From positions 270,353,870 through 270,417,869 of the forward strand of contig NC_081407.1 of assembly GCF_030272615.1 (NCBI RefSeq): a stretch of DNA of 64,000 bases, given 5' to 3'. The stretch comes from Cryptomeria japonica (taxonomy: Eukaryota; Streptophyta; Pinopsida; Cupressales; Cupressaceae). Under the pieces are notes generated by a model. The model had not been told where the DNA came from and ran no database searches. It saw only the letters and a list, made by a program, of their open reading frames with translations. The position numbers and the translations under genes are program-made. Within the stretch, counting starts at the first letter, position 1, and the number at the start of each line of letters is the position of its first letter. Of this stretch, positions 23,701-35,229 are shown one piece after another.

Positions 23701-25300
23701 CCAAATCAGGATCGAGACCAGGCATTCTGCATATGACCATGCAAAGTTGATCTAATGCTTCTGGAAGAATTCTACAGACTTAGGTTGTTGCTTTGAAGTA
23801 AAATAGATGTCAGATGCATGTGGTGAGGAGTCTCAGGGGTCCCCACGTTGGATTCTTGTGTTTCCTCAATAAGGATCGTTGATCGTTCCTGATTTGTACT
23901 AGAGGGGAGGATGTCAAACCTTTCATCCTTAGGCGCCTCAGAGAGGTTTTCACCATTGGATACTTATTTTTACTTTTTTGGGATCAAACTGTGCCACGAT
24001 GTGGTTTTCACTGGAAGATCCATGTTTTATTGTCATATTTTTGCAGTTGAAAGGTTTGGCATCCGCCCCAAAGTATGTTGCACTATTAAGTTCAATGGCA
24101 AATCCAGCTTTGTGATCCCCGATTGGTATGTTATCCCGTAGTTCCAAAAAGTCAATGATCGCCTCATCGTTTTGGAATTGGTCCAAGCATGGGGGATTAG
24201 GTTGGTTCCATTCGATGAGTTCATGATGGATAATGGGAATTACCTCATCGATCATGTTAAGTTCATAAGATGTGTCAGTGAGGGTCAAGACATTGTGGTG
24301 AAGGTCGTTGATGGTACTCTCCCTGTTAGAATCAGGTGCAGGATGTAATGTAGGGTCTGTGGAAGGTGTTTCCAGTTCATGAACCCAAGAGGTTTTAATT
24401 TGTGCTTCTCCATAAACAAGGATTTCTTTGCGAGGTGGAGGTGGTGATGCATCTTCCTCATCTGAAGTATTAAGTTGTACGAAATCAAATTCCCACTCAT
24501 GTGAGTCGGTCTTTGAGTCGCTTTCCAGCATCCGATTACTATACCAAACCAGGATATCCTTTGAGTTAAATACTGCAAGTGTGATCGGTTGATGTACCTT
24601 TGGAGATGGAATGGTTGGTTCTGTAAGAGGGATTATTGGGATTAGTGAATCGGATACTGGGAGTATCAGCGTTGTTGAATCTGCTGCTTATGTTGGAATT
24701 ATCAATGTTGTCGATATTGCTAGGAATTCGATACTGATAATGGTGTTGTTGATGCAGTTGCTATTGTTGATGGGGTTGTTGGTTTTATTAGTGGGATGAT
24801 TGGTATTGTGGATGGTATTGTTGGGATTCTCAGCCTCATTGGGGAAATTGGTGCGGTGCTTGATGTTGCTGATATAATCAAGAGTGACCTCTTTAGAGTA
24901 TTAAGCTTTTATAGAGGTTTGTTGGGTTTTCCTTTGAATCCGAGCTTAGGAAGAGTATCCTTTTGAAAGCCTAATCCAGTGTTCGCTTTAGGCTTTAATT
25001 CTGGCTGTAACAATTTGTGTCGTCCTTGCTTGTGAGGTCCCAAAGCACTCTAACCATCATAGACCATTCTTTGCATAATGGTAAGGCCTTTTCCATATTG
25101 ATATGTGGGAAGCTTAGCTTGTGGGATTTCCATGGTGATAGGGTCTTTATAGATCCATTCTGCTAAATCCTCATCTCTAGTCTCCTCTTCCTGAATCTTT
25201 CCAAGGATAAAAGGTGCCAAAGTGCATGCTGGTTTGACCAGTGGTGCTTGAAGCAACCTTTAAGGCTTACCATGAGTTCTAGGGGAAGTTGGTAGTTGCC
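23701..25300 (-). pseudogene. element B protease-RT linker
   Basis: The segment 24531-23950 is open for 193 codons, acidic and Ser/Pro-containing (DEEDASPPPP), with no enzyme motif. The stretch at about 24600-24900 is low-complexity, Asn/Ile/Thr-rich in one minus frame. A second piece at 25256-25050 (EEETRDEDLAEWIYKDP) has a counterpart in A (EEKDILSWLYKYE, near 6010-6050). The function of this linker in Tat elements is not known to me. Confidence 0.65.
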
Positions 25301-25556
25301 CAACACAAAAGAGTTGGCTTAGATTGTATTCCCCAGGACCTTCCTCTGCCATTTTCATCTTTAGCTTCTCTTACTTTGGTATAGTGGTGTTTGAACTGGA
25401 AAGAGAGGTTGGACTTACATATGATGTGGATGGGATAGCTTCTCTGTTGTTGGGAACATTAATTTATGGTTGATGGTTGATATTGTTACAATATGCAAAT
25501 GGATTTGCATCGCCCAGGATTGTAATTTCTACACCGTTATGAGGAAATTTAATACA

Positions 25557-26105
25557 CTAGTGATAGGTGGATGGAACGACTTGCATGGCGTGTATCCAAG
25601 GTCTTCCTAACAATAAATTATATGGTAGAGGAAGGTCCAGAACTTGACATATGATGTGCTTCACCACTGGGCCCACTCGGATTGGTAACACAATTGCTCC
25701 TTTGGAAGAATGCTCGGCATCATCATAGGCTTTTATTGCTATCTTTTTGCGGGGATCCACTGATTCAACTGCATATCCCAATGACGTGACCAATTGTAAT
25801 GTACAGATATTTAGGCTTGCTCCATTGTCGATCAAGACTCGCTTGATTTTGTGTTGGTTGATAAATCCTTCAATATGGAGTGAGGCATTATGAGGTTGTT
25901 GGAAGGATGTATTGTCACTTTCAGAGAAAGTGAGACATGGTGATGATCTCATATTACCCACCATATCTTGAAATTGATTTGTATTTTGATTGGCAGGGAC
26001 TGATGCCTCTTGGAGAGCTTGATCCAAGATTGTTTTATGAGATGGAGATAGGCGCAAAAGCTCTAAGATGGATATAAGTGTGAGCATCTTATCTAATTGT
26101 TCCAC
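25557..26105 (-). pseudogene. element B aspartic protease
   Basis: Open for 182 codons. The active-site block VLIDNGASLNICT (about 25800-25840) is followed by AYDDAEHSSKGAIVLPI and YNLLLGRPWIHAM. D-N-G in place of D-T/S-G is common in plant Ty3/gypsy proteases. The N-terminal portion (LELLRLSPSHK) equals the gag-protease junction of A. Confidence 0.9.
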
Positions 26106-28680
26106 AAGGTTATACTACTTTTGGGATGGAGGTTGTGCCTTGTGGAGTTGCTTTAATGGTGATCTTGCTACGACGTGTAACAACATTACAGGTAGGGCTT
26201 GGATCTTTGATGGTAATGGTTGCAATTTGTTCATTGACATCATATAGGTGATTCACAATGTAATTATAAGTGGCTCACATATAATCAGTTGTATATGTGT
26301 TTCATCTTGAAGTGGAAGGAGCCCTTTGATCTTGTGATGGAAGCAGATTCTTAAACATAAGATGATCATTATTTGAGGTTTTTGGGTCGTGTCCTTCAAT
26401 TTCAATCTCTCCTCGTTCAATAAGATAATGAACAATATCTTTCAATCTATGATAGTTACTTGCTTTATGCCCTTTCCCTTGATGGAATTCGCAATGTTCA
26501 TTATCCCTCCACCATGGAGGTTTGACCTGAGGTTCGTAATTAGATGTCTTTGGTAAGGTCACCAGATTTGAAGAGACCAATTGACGTAACACTATTTCAA
26601 TAGGTTCCCCTAAGGGAGTGTATGTACGTTTTGGTTTATAATTTTGTTGTCGTTGTCTTAGTTCCTCTTGCGGTGCATTATGCCCTTGATTTTGCGGGGG
26701 AGCAACCGTGTTGTTCTTAGGAAGGGGGTTTTGCCCCCAAATTAGACCACAGGTTGTGCACTCTTGATAGTCCTTGCATCTACAACCCCGTCATTGGCGA
26801 TTTTTTTGTTTTTATTCCAGAAGTTGGGTTTATCACTGTCAAAGTGTGGGCGAGTGCCATCTTTTGGTTCATTGTGTATCTTGATAAGCCCCTTTTTTAT
26901 GAGGGCCCGTTCACATTTTAATCCATGGGTGATCATGTCATTAAAGGACTTTGTGCCTTTCATGTCTAGATGTAATTTCATTTCTTCATTCAAGTTGGAA
27001 ATAAATATTTCCACTAACTCTCATTCAGGTAGCTGAAGAGAACGTCTACTAGAGATTTGTCGCCATCGTTGAAGGAAAGCTAAAAATAGCTCCCCTGGTT
27101 TTTGTTTGGTATTACATAGATCTGCCATGGTAACATCACATTCTATGTTGTGTGAATAATGTGCGATGAACTTTTGGATAAGTTCCTCGAATGTCCTAAT
27201 GTCGCCCGTTAGTCAAAAAAAACCATTGCGTGGTTGTCCCTCCCAAACTCTAAGGAAAGAGGTGCATTAGATATGTGTCTTCATATGCCACTTCTAGGCA
27301 AGCTGAGTGAAATTCCCTGACATGATCTCAAGGGTCTCCTTTTACCCAATACTTTTTGAACTTAGGTGTTTCAAACCCTCGTGGAAGAGGTGGCATATGT
27401 AGATTCATATCTATAGACACCTAAAATTGTCCAATCTATTTTATTTATTTAATTATTTAAGCCTAATTCCTCTATTAATTAAATAAATCTTTATTTATTT
27501 AATTAATTCATTTATCCTCTTCTAGCCTTATTTCTCATTTAAATAAATACATTTATTTATTTAAATTATCCTCTTCCTAAATTAAATAAATATTTAATTT
27601 ATTTAATTATCCCACTTCTACTATTAATTAAATAAATATTTATTTATTTAATTAATTCATTAACCTTTTCTACACATGACACATGTCATTCATCTCTTAA
27701 TTCCTACACTACCTACCTCTTTCATTATTTTACTATTTCTTATACCTACCCTCTAATCCTAGCCGACCTCCTTTTACACCTCTCAATCTTATCCCTCCAT
27801 TTCATATAGTGTCTTCTATTTAAGGAGATGCCTTCTTCACTATCAAACCCTAAGGATGGATTCTAATCAAGCATTCTAATGATCATCTTGACTACACTAC
27901 GATCCTACTTGCAACCACATTCCGTTCTTTGTTGAGCTCTTGTGCATATAAAATCTGAGAGCAAATATATCAAGCAAGATCAATGGAGATAGGAAGAATG
28001 GAGATCAAAACCCTATTGGACATGTGATGGTATAATCTTTGTGATTTCATGTGATTTGCATTGTCTTAGGTAATCTTCATATGTTATGGTGGATCTTTGT
28101 TGATTGTTAGGCTAGGGTTTTTGTGGTTGAATTCATTTAGCCTTTCAATATTGTTATTATTGTTATCTATTTTCACCATACACAATATCAAAGGGATAGG
28201 GAAAAATATCATCAAGTGAAAACTGGGTAGTTTTCACACCACTGTGGAGTTGTTGGGCTAGATTCTCGACTTGTTGGCTCAACATGTCAATGTCATTAGG
28301 AGGAGGAGGAGGTGGGGGATTTCCTTTATGAAGATCATATCTGAAGTTATCTCAACCTCTTCCACCCTCATTACAACTATGGTGTTTCGATGGTTGCCGT
28401 AGTTGTGCAGTATAAAAATCAGAGGGTAGTTTGGCTCCCTCTTGAGCAAGTCTCAAAAAGTGAGCATTAGCGTTGTTTTTGAGGATTTCATCAAAAAGTT
28501 GATTGAAGAGGGGGTTATTTTGTGCCCTCTATATTGCTTTAGGAGTGGGAGTACTAGGATTTTTATCATTTGTGTTTCCTCCAAGGGCTTCTTAGAATTC
28601 ATTGAGATTGTCCTCCTCTTCCTCCTCGATTTCGAGTTGTCTAGTCCTTCATCTGGTTTGAGCCATTTTGTTTGAAATTT
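26106..28680 (-). pseudogene. element B gag, interrupted by a solo LTR
   Basis: From the minus-strand start: an N-terminal helix-rich segment (about 28440-28680, with KNNANAHF and GAKLPSDF matching A), a Pro-run segment, then the insertion at 27412-28184. The gag block with DPRDHVREF and LFPLSLGG follows at about 27220-27350, and a C-terminal segment at 26742-27014. The knuckle CEFHQGKGHKASNY is at about 26450-26492; its last Cys is Tyr (codon 26452-26454). Stops and frame changes are frequent. Confidence 0.85.
27407..28189 (+). mobile_element. solo LTR (27412-28184, 773 bp) nested in element B gag, target duplication ATATC
   Basis: ATATC at 27407-27411 is repeated at 28185-28189. The insert starts TATAGACACC (the usual TG has become TA; related LTRs start TGTAGACAC) and ends CCATACACA. 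The gag reading of B resumes across the insertion when compared with A: the PYPFD side lies right of it, the PPLPRG side left. U3 holds four AT-only palindromic segments (27475-27661). There is no internal region, so it is a solo LTR, plus-oriented, younger than B. Confidence 0.92.
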
Positions 28681-29098
28681 GTTGTTGAAGTTTGGTGAAG
28701 ATGATTATGAGTTGGTGATGGAATGAGAGATAAATGTTTGGTGAAGTGTTTTGCATATGGATCTCTAACACTAAAGGTTTGATGTTACCAAAGTCCTTCT
28801 AATAATTGCTTCTTGTGTTTGTTGACAATGTTTGAGATGATAAGGTATAGCAAAGTCTGAGATGTGTTACAGACCAAGCTACTTAGTAATGAGAGGATAC
28901 ACTCATAGACTAGTTTTGACCTATGTAGAAAATGCCTCTTAGGATGAGTTTATCCTAGATGTAGAGACACTCTAAAAAGTGATGTGTTGTTTTGATTCAA
29001 GCAATATCTAAAAAGAACTGAGGACAAGACCTCTTTATGTTTCGAGAGTTGGAATGGATTGATGATGCATGAATGCGAGAATGGATAGAATGTTAACT

Positions 29099-29644
29099 TC
29101 AATAAAAACTTTGTGTTACATATGGGACAAATTCTTCCTCTTCTCTCTCGAGGGTTGGTGGTTCTTCCTGAGCTATGTTATATGTTATGCAAATGTCTAG
29201 AAAGAAGGCAGGATTAATTTTGCCTTCCTTGTTTTTATGATAACTCAGAGCTCTATATTGAGTAAAAGCTATGTTGTTTAAAGACTCTTGATCAAACTCG
29301 TTGGATTTTCCTTGAAGATATAGACACATATGACGCAAGAAGGTTCTATGTGAGATAAAAATTTGTCTATTGAGGTAGAAAAATTTCCTTCTTTTGATGA
29401 AAGCCTTTGAGCTCAATGGTCTTTTCTTCAAATTGATATGTTGATGAAGATTCCTCTTTCTCAAAATGTGAAGGATGGTCATATAGTTTGATATCTTGTT
29501 TGCACTTTGTTTTGATTTTTGCCAAATGTTTGGTTTTGAAAATTGTTGTTGGATGAATACGTGTTTTTGAATTGGTTTTGATTTTCTTTGACAAGAAAAC
29601 AGAGCAAGCACACAAACACAATAATGTTGCCTTAAAAGGCACAA
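29099..29644 (-). pseudogene. ORF1-like segment 5' of gag in element B
   Basis: Open for 181 codons, better preserved than its counterpart in A. Conserved with A from KRRKFFYLNRQ through FISHRTFLRH, KSNEFDQE, GKINPAFF and CITYNI to VTQSFY. The N-terminal 60 residues are basic or Cys-rich and not clearly shared. The ATG at 29644 is the first of the open frame but may not be the native start. A gag-like frame resumes only after stops at about 28680-29100. No known domain recognised. Confidence 0.65.
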
Positions 29645-31065
29645 ATAAGTGTGGGTCTAAATCAACCCAATCTTTGAACCTTTTGACCCTTTTCAAATGT
29701 TTTTTGTGTATGTTTTTCCAAAAGCCTGAAGTCGGCTCAATTTATCACTGGTCTGACACAAAATGAAGATGCTTCAAACACTCTTTATCCCTAAGGTCAA
29801 ATGGCCAGTTGCGACAATTTCAGACCACACTTGATATTTCTTCAACTTTGGTACTACATACCTTATGAATCTCGTTGTAGCAGGTAAGGATGTGATATAC
29901 TAAGTCTTGCGCGAGCATAATAGATAGATGATCCCTATTATGGGGGAGTCACCACTTTTATCAAGCTACAAGTAGCTTTTCAAAAATCCATGTTTCTATT
30001 CAAGGACATATGTATGGTGAGTATCTTGGGAGCAAAACCATCTATGCTCTTGCACTGAAGTTATCACAAATATCCTTAATCAATAGAATGGGTGGGTTTC
30101 TATATAAAAAAGGTGTCTAGTAATGTTTGATGTTTTTGGACATAAGTTCATTCTGCAGTGACTCGCTTAAGAGCCTTGTAACTTGTGGTGGGGCCCATTT
30201 GTCCTTTCAGCAAGTTACACTGTAGGAACAACTATACCCAAGGCTACAACTTTCACTCACACCTTATTTCTATAGCGGCTCGAAAGATTTACCGTGCGAG
30301 GTCGTTCCCAAGAGTGATGTGTCTCTTGGCAGGCCTCTCTTAAAAAGATAAAATTTTGAGTGTTACTAACACTTTTCTCTTGCCCCTAGGACCACGAAAG
30401 CCAAGGGAGAGGATAGTGTGTGTTAGAAGTAGGACCACTCAAACAACTTTGCACAAGTGTGCCAATCACTGAAAACACTTGTTCTTTTTAACTGATTTTT
30501 ATTGCAATGTGATCTAACTATTTGGAGATGTTGCTCCAACAGATATGGTGTTCTTTTTAACCAAGATATCAAAATGTTTGACACTTGACAAACTTTTGGA
30601 AAGAAAACTTGGTCAACAAAAATAGTCATGTAGCCTTTGTAGCAAAAAAGGTAAATGTGAAGTTCTTTTTATGCACCAAACGAAAATTTGAGTTTGTTTT
30701 AGTTGCACCAAATAGAAAATGGAAGTTCTTTTTATCCATTTGTGAAAAACAAGAAAGATGAAGTTCTTTGTTATGCACCAAATGAAAACTTGAGTTTGTT
30801 TTAGTTGCACCAAATAGAAAATATGAAGTTCATTTTTATCCCTTTGTGAAAAACAAGAAAGATGAAGTTCTTTTTTTATGCACCAAATGAAAAAGTTGAG
30901 TTTGTTTTAGTTGCACCAAATAGAAAATGTGAAGTTATTTTTATCCCTTTGTGAAAAACAAGAAAGATGAAGTTTTAAACCAAATAAATTAAAATGTTTT
31001 AAACTAACTCCTTCCAAAACCTGCACAAAAAAAAAATATTAGAAACTCTGCAACCAAAACATTCA
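29645..31065 (-). other. untranslated leader of element B (5' truncated)
   Basis: Non-coding; alignable in blocks with the leader of A (around 10330-11520). It contains the 101-105-bp tandem repeat. It lacks both GCGCTA clusters, the PBS and the LTR, consistent with loss of everything 5' of about 31065. Confidence 0.7.
30659..30968 (-). repeat. tandem repeat in element B leader, 101-105 bp x 3
   Basis: Copies start at 30659, 30760 and 30864, each with ATGCACCAAA(C/T)GAAAA, TTTGTTTTAGTTGCACCAAA and TGTGAAAAACAAGAAAGATG. Element A has only a diverged single equivalent near 11330-11400. Confidence 0.93.
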
Positions 31066-31117
31066 AAAAAAGTTAGTGCACATGGTGGGCTCACAAGCCT
31101 AAAAAAATATACTTGAA

Positions 31118-32330
31118 GTGGTGACAGACTTCAATATGAGGTTCCAAAGGACCTGGCAGAGGATATCGTTGTCCGCTCATCCTCCTGTGGATATGGAATT
31201 TGTTTTTTATTTGAAATATTTCAAGTCAGATATATCTATGATGATACAATCTCTTAGAGGCAACACTCTCCCAGATGCATTTGACTTGGCAGTTCGAGTA
31301 GAGAACAATTTAATTGATGCTAGAAAGATTGCACCATGATCGCTCATGTCGGTCTTCCCTGAAATATCAAATCAAGTTCCTGAGCCTATCATGCCTAGCA
31401 CTTCCGCACCCCAATCCATGTATGTATACCCTTGTTCCCAACAAGCTAGTACGCCCTTTTCTTTAACTCTGGCTACGAAAATCAATGATATAAAAAAATG
31501 TTGAGATACTTTTCAAATGAGATCATTAACCTGAAGAGATCCCAAATTCCTCCTACTAGACTGCCTTTCTAGCAAAATTTCCAAGGCAATAGACCCTCAT
31601 ACTAGCAAAACCAATATGAAAACAACCGAGCTTCCTCGAGTCAGACGAATGGCCAAATAGTTCCAGTACCCAATCCACTGCAAACCGTTTATCCTAGTAC
31701 CAGTAAAGAATTGATCGTGGAACAAAATAATCTAGTAGATGATACCAATTCTTGGTGTTTCCCAAGTAATAATGCCCACACCCTAATAAACTGCTCGAGA
31801 GGCAATTTTCAATAGAAAATTGAAGATCAACAAAGTCAAGGTGCTACCTCAGATGAGTCATTTTACGCTTACCCTGGCATGGACAATGTAACCCTCATCG
31901 CTCAGATGCAAGGCATGTCGATGGAGCAAGAAGCGAAGATAGCTCCAAATCATGCTTTATTCTCTTGGATGGAAGATAAGGATACCATATTCACAAATGA
32001 CGCAATTGCATAGAGTTCATGAGCTCCCCAAGTGTAGTCAAACTACAACCTTCGGTCAAAAATATGGTTCACAGGAGAGCATGTAGGCGCACAAGGAAAG
32101 TTCAGCTTGGAAAAGGCTCCTGAAAAACCTACGGTTGCTACCGCATATCAGAGGAAGGAGTTTATCCCCTATAAGCCGAGAGAAGCAAAAGCATCTATGT
32201 TGTCAGTATTAGACATGGTAAAGCAGCTAAAGAAATCCCCAGCTAATGTCTCTTTATGGGATATCCTTAGCATTCCAAAGCAGAAGAATCAATTGAAAGA
32301 AGCTCTAGTAGAAGTTGATTAGAGACCCAC
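31118..32330 (+). pseudogene. element C gag remnant
   Basis: The first 74 codons carry the C-terminal part of a retrotransposon gag (FNMRFQRTWQRI, then FDLAVRVENNLI). After stops, a reduced knuckle WCFPSNNAHTLINC (about 31751-31795) retains C, H and C but has Ser where a second Cys is expected. The segment 32107-32322 is open (EFIPYKPREAKASMLSVLDMVKQLKKSPANVSLWDIL) and equals the gag-protease spacer seen in A and B (ISILELL-type helix). Confidence 0.75.
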
Positions 32331-32459
32331 CAACAGGAATGTTGTCAGTCCTTCATGGGCTAATGAGGAAATATATGCAACCCCTGCAATGCAATCGCGC
32401 CAAATGAGGCCACACCACCAAAATCCCAAGAAGAGGGTAAGCCTAAACCAAATCCTTTC

Positions 32460-32951
32460 TATTTGACCTTCATTTTGGGAGACAAGTTGTTGCATAATTC
32501 TATGATAGACTCTAGGGCTAGCACCACCATCATGCCAAAGGAAAATGATGAGGTTTTGAACATCAAATATGAACCTCTAAATAGGGGCGTTAAGCAACTA
32601 GATAGAAACAAAGTTCAAACTGTGGGTCTTATTAAAAGTCTTTCACTGACACTATTCGCATGTCCTAATGTCACTGTATCCCAAGAAGTAGTAGTTATTG
32701 ATATTCCCCCTGTTTTCGACCTCTGCCTCTCCCATGACTTTACTGCTAAGATAGGAGGTTACATGTCCCTAGATTGGTCTCATCTCATTCTCCAAACCCA
32801 GCATGGTGCCAAACTCAAAATTCTTTTAGAAACCCTGCATATCGAGCATGTAGTTGATCAAGCTATGATCAACTTTGAGCCCACCCATACCTCCATCTCT
32901 AACGAGGAGAGAAAAAATGTAGAGCTTCTAGAGGATGAAGATTTTCCTTAA
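32460..32951 (+). pseudogene. element C aspartic protease (active-site Gly lost)
   Basis: The active-site block reads MIDSRAST (Asp codon 32508-32510, then Ser, then Arg at 32514-32516 where Gly is expected). Later blocks include a hydrophobic VIDIPPVFDLCL. The frame stays open to 32951. The Gly-to-Arg change should abolish activity (inference from the retropepsin D-T/S-G rule). Confidence 0.82.
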
Positions 32952-33084
32952 CGAATTCATAAATTCTGATCCATATTCCAATTATCATGCTACGTGTCTT
33001 AGTACCTATTGTATTTTTTATGAAGATCAAATTATTCCAAAATTGACTAAGGAACTTCTAACCAAGGAGGAGTTGTCTTCTATG

Positions 33085-33669
33085 CTCTAGACCTTGCACT
33101 TTTATGGTGTCGGATGCAAAGTAGGTTCAGGCGCTGGAGTTTTCCTTGCGTCACCTTCCGACCAACAAGTTCGGATATCTTTCTGCCTGCAGTTTTCTTG
33201 CTCAAATAATGAAGCAGAGTATGAGGGACTAATTCAAGGCTTGAGCTTAGCAGAGCAGATGGGGATTAAACAGTTGAAAGTCTTGGGAGATTATGAGCTT
33301 GTAGTGCACCAAATCTGAGGGATCTCTAGCGCCAAACACGTCAACATGAGATCATATCACCATGGGACATGGGATTTGATCGAAAGCTTTGATGCTTTCA
33401 ACATCCAGAGGATTCCACAAAAGGAAAATGCAGCCGCTAATCGGATGGCTACTATTGGGTCGCAATTTGACCCTGCTGCAGATTTTCTTACCAACCCTCA
33501 AGCGGTCCGCGTGGTCGTTCAACCAGCTATTCCGGATAATGACACCCATTGGCAGGTATTTGAAAGCGATGAACAAATTGCTTTGTTCATCCAAAACTCC
33601 GAAGAATTTGTTGATCAAATGCAACCTAAAGTAACTTGGAGGCTTACAGAGATCAAATCATTCAACTGA
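33085..33669 (+). pseudogene. element C archaeal-type RNase H, located before RT
   Basis: The readable order is LHFYGVGCKVGSGAG, then CSNNEAEYEGL, then VLGDYELVVHQI, then a segment with WDLIESFDAFNIQRIPQKENAAANRMA. The first catalytic Asp is Tyr (codon 33103-33105). The preceding conserved Trp is a TAG (33088-33090), and a TGA lies at 33316-33318. The tail IPDNDTHWQVFESDEQIALF continues to 33669. In A and B this domain lies after the Ty3-type RNase H; here it lies directly after protease and before RT. Confidence 0.85.
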
Positions 33670-33869
33670 AATCCAATAAGCTCCCAAATGGACTGATCAC
33701 CCTTGAGAACCTTTTTGATCATGATGATGCTAAAATGACAAACGAAAATTCATAGCTGGCAAGGGTGACCATTGAAATGTCAGTGGGAAATGGGAGAATG
33801 CTCAAGGTTGAAAGGAGGTTTCTCCAAAAGACATAGAAAGGTTGGCTTGTTGTTGTGATGAATACCTTG

Positions 33870-35120
33870 GTGTGATTGCATGGTCATATGAATATTTGAA
33901 AGGTTATAACTCTAGCATCATCCAGCATACCATTAAGCTTGCCGATGGTGCCAAGCCAGTCCAACATAAGCAAAGGCATGTCAATCCAAAGATTGAGACT
34001 CTCATGGAATAAGAATTGAAGAAGTTAATAGAGTCCAAGATTGTTTATCCCATAAAGCATAGTACATGGGTATCAAATTTGGTACCAGCTAGGAAGAAGA
34101 ATGGGGATATCTAGATTTGTGTGGATTTTCGTGACTTAAATCAAGCTTCTCTAAAAGATCACTACCCTTTGCCTCCAATGAAACAATTGTTAAGAACTAT
34201 GGCTGGGTCTGAAATGTTTTCAATGTTGGATGGATTCTTGGACTATAACCAAGTGTTAGTCAAGATAGAAGACCAACATAAAACCACGTTTACCACCAAA
34301 TGGGGGATGTTTGCTTACTTGAAAATGTCGTTTGGATTGTCAAACACGGGTGCAACCTTTCAGAGGGATATGGATTTGGCTTTTAAGGAGATGATCAATA
34401 AAATTATCCTCGTCTACTTGGATGAATTGATGGTGTTCTCAAAACACAAAAAATATTATTTTGATCATCTTGAGCTAGTCTTCTAAAAGTGCTTGGAACT
34501 TGGTATCTCATTGAACCCAAAGAAATGAATCTTTGGAGTCCCGCAAGGGAGATTGTTGGGACTTGTAGTGTCTAAAGAAGGAGTCTCAATTGATCCAGAT
34601 CGTGTGAAATCAATAAAAGAGCTCCCTCTTCCCGTCAACAAGAAGGGCATTCAGTCATTCCTGGGCAAGGTCAATTTTGTTAGCCATTTTATCTCGGACT
34701 TCATTGGAATGGTAAGGCCTATCACGCTAATGCTTAAAAGGGACACACATTTTAAATGGACCCCTGAAGCAAAAGAGGTGTTTGAGAAAATCAAAGACGC
34801 CATTTCATCAGCTCCAGTCCTCTCAAATTCTGACATGTCTAGGAATTTCATAATATATGTCTTCTCGAGCAATTACATCATTGTCATGGTGTTAACCCAA
34901 AAAGATACAGATCAAGAGTGAGAACTCGATAGCCTTCCATTCCAAAACACTAGCAGAGTATGAGGCCAAGTACAACTTTGTTGAAAAACAAGCCCTAACC
35001 ATTGTCAAAGGCCTCAAAAAATTACGATATTTTATTGCCTGCAATAAGACCACTGTATATGTTGCTCATCCTTCGGTTGGAGAGTATATAATGGAAGGCG
35101 ACATTACAGAGAAAAGGGCT
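33870..35120 (+). pseudogene. element C reverse transcriptase and Ty3-type RNase H
   Basis: RT motifs: DFRDLNQASLKDHYPLPPM (34124-34180), MFSMLDGFLDYNQV, MSFGLSNTGATFQRDM, and YLDE at 34415-34426 where the family has YLDD or YVDD, so the second catalytic Asp is Glu. Connection and RNase H follow at 34553-35100 (DRVKSIKELPLPVNKKGIQSFLG, then FHSKTLAEYEAKYNFVEKQA). Stops at 34112-34114 and about 34484, and a frame change near 34920, disrupt it. Confidence 0.9.
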
Positions 35121-35229
35121 AACTAGATTACCAAGATCTTGGAGTATGGCATTGATGTTAGGCCTACTAAGGTAATCTGTGGAAAGAACCTCTCCGAGTA
35201 CATAGCCCAGGAGTCCAGCCCTTAAGAAG

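Larger units (their letters stand above)
16400..31065 (-). mobile_element. Ty3/gypsy LTR retrotransposon B (sister of A), 5' end lost
   Basis: On the minus strand the order is leader, ORF1-like segment, gag (split by a solo LTR), protease, linker, RT-RNase H, aRH, integrase, a 2.3-kb 3' non-coding region, polypurine tract and 3' LTR. It shares domain order and many motifs with element A. The PBS and 5' LTR are missing: leader similarity to A stops near 31065 and element C begins by 31118. The left end is approximate because the LTR terminus was not resolved. Catalytic losses and stops mark it as dead. Confidence 0.9.
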
